Assembly (NCBI GenBank): GCA_026002975.1
Contig: BPGJ01000002.1
Span: forward strand, 124,001-188,000
Source: Acidimicrobiia bacterium
Lineage (GTDB): Bacteria; Actinomycetota; Acidimicrobiia; Spongiisociales; ZC4RG35
Length of the DNA stretch: 64,000 bases
Direction of reading: 5' to 3'
Of the stretch, positions 61,784-64,000 are shown piece by piece. Position numbers and translations under genes: made by a program. The notes beneath the pieces were generated by a model. The model made no database searches, was not told the origin of the DNA, and saw nothing but the letters and a program-made list of their open reading frames with translations. Within the stretch, counting starts at the first letter, position 1. The number at the start of each line of letters is the position of its first letter.

Positions 61784-62173
61784 TCATCCCCCGATGGGGG
61801 ACGGCTCGGTGAGGTTGTGGAGTCTCACCTGACCCCGGGCGACCATACGTCCGTCCCCGCCTCGCACCGTCACCTCCCAGAGCTGCTGAGAGCGGCCCCG
61901 GTGCACGGGGGTCGCTCGTGCGGTCACCTCCCCACCGCGGCAGGAACGGATGAAGTCGGTGCTGTTGTGCACACCGACGGCGCCGAACATGCCCTGGGAC
62001 ATCGCCCAGGTGGCGGCGCCGTAGGAAGCCAGCGTCTCGATCATGGTGCAGAACACTCCGCCGTGGACGATCCCGTAGGGTTGCAGATGACGGTCGTCGA
62101 TCACGATCCTGCCCACCACCTCGTCCTCGGAGACGTCGACGATCTCCAGGCCGATCAGCTCGTTGAAATCCAC
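61784..62173 (-). CDS. PaaI family hotdog thioesterase
   Basis: With GTG 62173 the protein has 129 residues: L-Q-P-Y-G-I-V-H-G-G-V-F near 29-40 (hotdog motif), T-M-I-E-T-L-A-S near 42-49 with the catalytic Glu, N-S-T-D-F-I-R near 67-73, and A-R-A-T-P-V-H-R-G-R near 82-91. Such enzymes hydrolyse acyl-CoA thioesters. The ATG further upstream (62272) lies inside the next gene and lacks family similarity. It converges with the PQ-loop gene. Confidence 0.8.
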   Translation of the reverse strand: MDFNELIGLEIVDVSEDEVVGRIVIDDRHLQPYGIVHGGVFCTMIETLASYGAATWAMSQGMFGAVGVHNSTDFIRSCRGGEVTARATPVHRGRSQQLWEVTVRGGDGRMVARGQVRLHNLTEPSPIGG

Positions 62174-62184
62174 GGGTGGGCAAG

Positions 62185-62928
62185 TTAGCGGCCCAGACGC
62201 CGTCGGATGGTCTCCCCGGTCTCTTCCGGCCAGGGCCCTCGTTGTCTGCGCCGTGCGGCGTCCACCGCCCACTCGATGAGTTGGGCCAGGTGGAGCACAC
62301 CCTCCGGGTCGGTCACGGCTCCGTGGCCGGGCACCACCACTCGGGGAAGTCGAGGAACCAGACGACGGAGCGTCGAAGGCCAGATCTCCGGGTAGGAGTC
62401 GTCGAACGCGGGAGCCGATCCCGTCTCCACCAGGTCACCGGCGTAGCAGACCTCACCAGCCAACACCACCAGGTCGCAGTCGGTGTGGCCCAATCCCGGA
62501 TCCAGGACCGTCACCGGAACCTCACCCACCACCACTTGCAGGGCCGTCTCAACCAGGAGGTTGGGCGGGACGATCCTGGTGGCGTCGATCTGCTCGACCC
62601 GGTCGGGGAGCCACCGGCGGGCATCCTCCCGCTGGGTGTCGCCCTCCCGGGTGAGGTGACGTCGTGCCGCCGGGTGTCCGATGATGGGCAGTTCCGCGAA
62701 GGCCTCGTTTCCGAAGGTGTGGTCCCAGTGGTGGTGGGTGTTGACCACCCAGCGGACATCGGACCCGAGCCGCGACTCCACCATGTGCCTGAACGTTCGT
62801 CCCTGGGTGACGTCGGTTCCGGTGTCGATCACCATCAGCTCGGTCCCGCCGTCCACCACCCCGAGGTTTAGCTGGAGGTCGGGATCGACGACGGTGTGGC
62901 ATCGTTCCGTGAGGTGAACCCATTCCAC
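62185..62928 (-). CDS. MBL-fold hydrolase (glyoxalase II-like)
   Basis: A 247-residue protein: V-I-D-T-G-T near 33-38, N-T-H-H-H-W-D-H-T-F-G-N near 62-73, P-G-L-G-H-T-D near 141-147, Y-A-G-D-L-V near 161-166 and V-P-G-H-G-A-V near 192-198. These are the metal ligands of the Zn hydrolase group that includes glyoxalase II-like and quinoprotein-relay proteins; the substrate is unclear. GTG 62928 is preceded by GGGAG; an ATG at 62946 would overlap the divergent ferritin start. Confidence 0.8.
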   Translation of the reverse strand: MEWVHLTERCHTVVDPDLQLNLGVVDGGTELMVIDTGTDVTQGRTFRHMVESRLGSDVRWVVNTHHHWDHTFGNEAFAELPIIGHPAARRHLTREGDTQREDARRWLPDRVEQIDATRIVPPNLLVETALQVVVGEVPVTVLDPGLGHTDCDLVVLAGEVCYAGDLVETGSAPAFDDSYPEIWPSTLRRLVPRLPRVVVPGHGAVTDPEGVLHLAQLIEWAVDAARRRQRGPWPEETGETIRRRLGR

Positions 62929-62931
62929 GGT

Positions 62932-62937
62932 TAGGCT
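62932..62937 (+). promoter_or_regulatory. -10 box TAGGCT for leaderless ferritin gene
   Basis: TAGGCT ends 7 nt before the ATG of the ferritin gene at 62945, without a Shine-Dalgarno. Confidence 0.45.
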
Positions 62938-62944
62938 CCCGCCC

Positions 62945-63442
62945 ATGAAGCTACCAACCCCACTCGCCGAAGCCCTCAACCGTCAGATCGGTCTGGAGTT
63001 GGAGTCGTCTCTGACCTACCTGCAGATGGCCGCCTATTTCGAATCCCGAAGCCTCACCGGTTTCGCCCATTGGATGAGGCTCCAGTCGGAGGAAGAACGC
63101 TCCCACGCGTTGAAGTTCTTCGACTATGTGCTCGACCGGGGAGCCGAGGTGCGTCTCGGATCGGTCGACGCCCCCCGGGCCGATTTCGCCTCCCCGGCAG
63201 AGGTGTTCGCCGCGGCGCTGGAGCAGGAGAGGCAGGTCTCGGAAGCGATCAGGGAGCTGCACCGGCTGGCATCGGAGACAGGAGACGCGGCCAGCTTCGG
63301 CCTCCTCCAATGGTTCCTCGAGGAGCAGGTGGAGGAGGAGTCGACGGTGGAGAGGATCCTGGAACGGCTGGAGATGGCGGGAGAGGATCAGGGGGCTCTG
63401 CTGATCCTCGATCGGGAACTGGCGGGCCGGGTCTCATCCTGA
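62945..63442 (+). CDS. ferritin
   Basis: A 165-residue four-helix ferritin. Ferroxidase ligands are visible: Glu17-18 region in I-G-L-E-L-E-S-S near 15-22, Q-S-E-E-E-R-S-H-A near 47-55, E-Q-E-R near 94-97 and E-E-Q-V-E-E-E near 127-133. It stores iron as a 24-mer and oxidises Fe(II). It is not a bacterioferritin, since no heme-binding Met pattern is evident. It lies about 3 kb from hemH, so both iron users are close. It converges with the amidohydrolase gene. Confidence 0.92.
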   Translation: MKLPTPLAEALNRQIGLELESSLTYLQMAAYFESRSLTGFAHWMRLQSEEERSHALKFFDYVLDRGAEVRLGSVDAPRADFASPAEVFAAALEQERQVSEAIRELHRLASETGDAASFGLLQWFLEEQVEEESTVERILERLEMAGEDQGALLILDRELAGRVSS

Positions 63443-64000
63443 CAGGATCCGACCCCGCCGGATGACCAGAGCCGGTGGTGCCGTAGGGTCTTCCCACGGG
63501 TGGACCTCGAAACCCACCAAGTCGGCGGGGAGTCCCGGTTCGAAGCCGGCGGCCACCCCCAGATATCGATAGGCCCGGGTGGTGGCGGCGGCCAGGGCGT
63601 CAGCCGGTTCCAGCCCATATTCCCGGAGGGCAGCCACCTCCTCACCGATGCGGGCGGAGGGGAAGGTGAGGTCGGATCCGGCCAGGACCGCCACCCCCGT
63701 CTGCACGGCCTGCGGGAGCAGATCGGAGATCCTGGAGAGCCCCTCGGAGAGGAGGCGCCCACCCGAACTGTCTGCCCCCAGCACCTGGACCAGCTCCTCC
63801 ACCCGCCTGATCGTCGGGACCCAGGCCCCGCCCCTTGCACCGAGCCGGGAGAGGTCCTCGTCGGTGAGGAACAGGCCGTGTTCGATGGAGTCCACCCCGG
63901 CCCGTACCGCCATGGAGGGGACCTCCGGGGCCATGGTGTGGATCGCGACCCGGGCGCCCGCCCGGTGGGCCACCTCCACCGCCATCCGGAGGGCGTCTTC
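63434..64000 (-). CDS. amidohydrolase family protein (N-terminal part outside window)
   Basis: Only the C-terminal ~188 residues are in the window; the frame continues past 64000. Visible: V-A-I-H-T-M (metal His), G-V-D-S-I-E-H-G-L-F near the second metal His, V-L-A-G-S-D-L-T with the metal Asp, and the C-terminal G-L-P-A-D-L-V-G-F pattern with V-I-R-R-G-R-I. It fits an imidazolonepropionase-like or prolidase-like amidohydrolase. The substrate cannot be told. Confidence 0.8.
   Translation of the reverse strand, partial: EDALRMAVEVAHRAGARVAIHTMAPEVPSMAVRAGVDSIEHGLFLTDEDLSRLGARGGAWVPTIRRVEELVQVLGADSSGGRLLSEGLSRISDLLPQAVQTGVAVLAGSDLTFPSARIGEEVAALREYGLEPADALAAATTRAYRYLGVAAGFEPGLPADLVGFEVHPWEDPTAPPALVIRRGRILSG

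Overview
The window is 64 kb of high-GC, tightly packed bacterial DNA. Stop/start overlaps of the ATGA, GTGA and TGATG type are common, and so are GTG and TTG starts. Many first genes of transcription units have a TANNNT -10 box only 5-10 nt before the start codon, which looks like leaderless transcription. The protein content (DUF1876, SCO6745-like protein, DrrAB-type exporters, SseA/CysA2-type rhodanese, APS-reductase-type CysH, short MTHFR-like protein) points to an actinobacterium. The class cannot be fixed from the sequence; an Acidimicrobiia-like lineage is my guess. I see no rRNA, tRNA or CRISPR array.

Layout. 1-8.1 kb: mixed housekeeping (DUF4349 protein, DoxX, MgtC, lipase-maturation-factor-like protein, HAD hydrolase, PfpI, purine nucleoside phosphorylase, MOSC, MBL hydrolase). 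8.1-13.75 kb (minus): a TPP-riboswitch-controlled thiamine operon, thiE-thiO-thiSG(fusion)-thiE/tenI-thiD-SSS transporter. 13.8-17.2 kb (plus): a hydrolase-like protein and an ABC-2 exporter with two permeases. 17.2-28.4 kb: a sulfur/methionine/siroheme region. On the minus strand it carries sseA, nirA, siroheme dehydrogenase, cysH, cobA, a SAM-I riboswitch, a leader ORF, osmC and metZ. On the plus strand a second SAM-I riboswitch precedes metH and an MTHFR-like gene. 28.4-30 kb: arsR/arsI and a broken TIM-barrel isomerase. 30-41 kb: a lower-GC accessory region with an intact IS3 element, ISL3-like and integrase-core transposase remnants, small secreted and membrane proteins, internal duplications, an orphan form-II CoxL-like gene and an amidase/GerMN pair. 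41-45.5 kb: MarR- and PadR-linked membrane genes. 45.5-50.9 kb: pmbA/tldD, an MFS transporter, an MBL protein and an SCO6745-like protein. 50.9-60 kb (minus): an almost complete heme operon hemH-F-A-C-D-B-L-E-Y. 60-64 kb: FAD oxidase, PQ-loop protein, thioesterase, MBL hydrolase, ferritin and an amidohydrolase cut by the right edge.

How the genes work together. The sulfur block covers APS to sulfite (CysH), sulfite to sulfide (NirA plus CobA and siroheme dehydrogenase for its cofactor), sulfide to homocysteine (MetZ) and homocysteine to methionine (MetH plus MTHFR). SAM is sensed twice by riboswitch. Two transcripts of the block share a near-identical hairpin beside a Cys codon, which may be a cysteine attenuator. 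The heme block runs from glutamyl-tRNA to heme through HemF, so it is the protoporphyrin-dependent route. The thi operon makes thiazole and joins it to HMP phosphate, but thiC is absent and a transporter closes the operon, which suggests pyrimidine uptake.

Caveat: several core genes (metH with seven, cysH, nirA, sseA, hemD, the isomerase) carry single-base indels, mostly in G/C runs, with intact protein on both sides. Residual sequencing error is the simplest explanation. Genuine decay of the sulfur block is the alternative.
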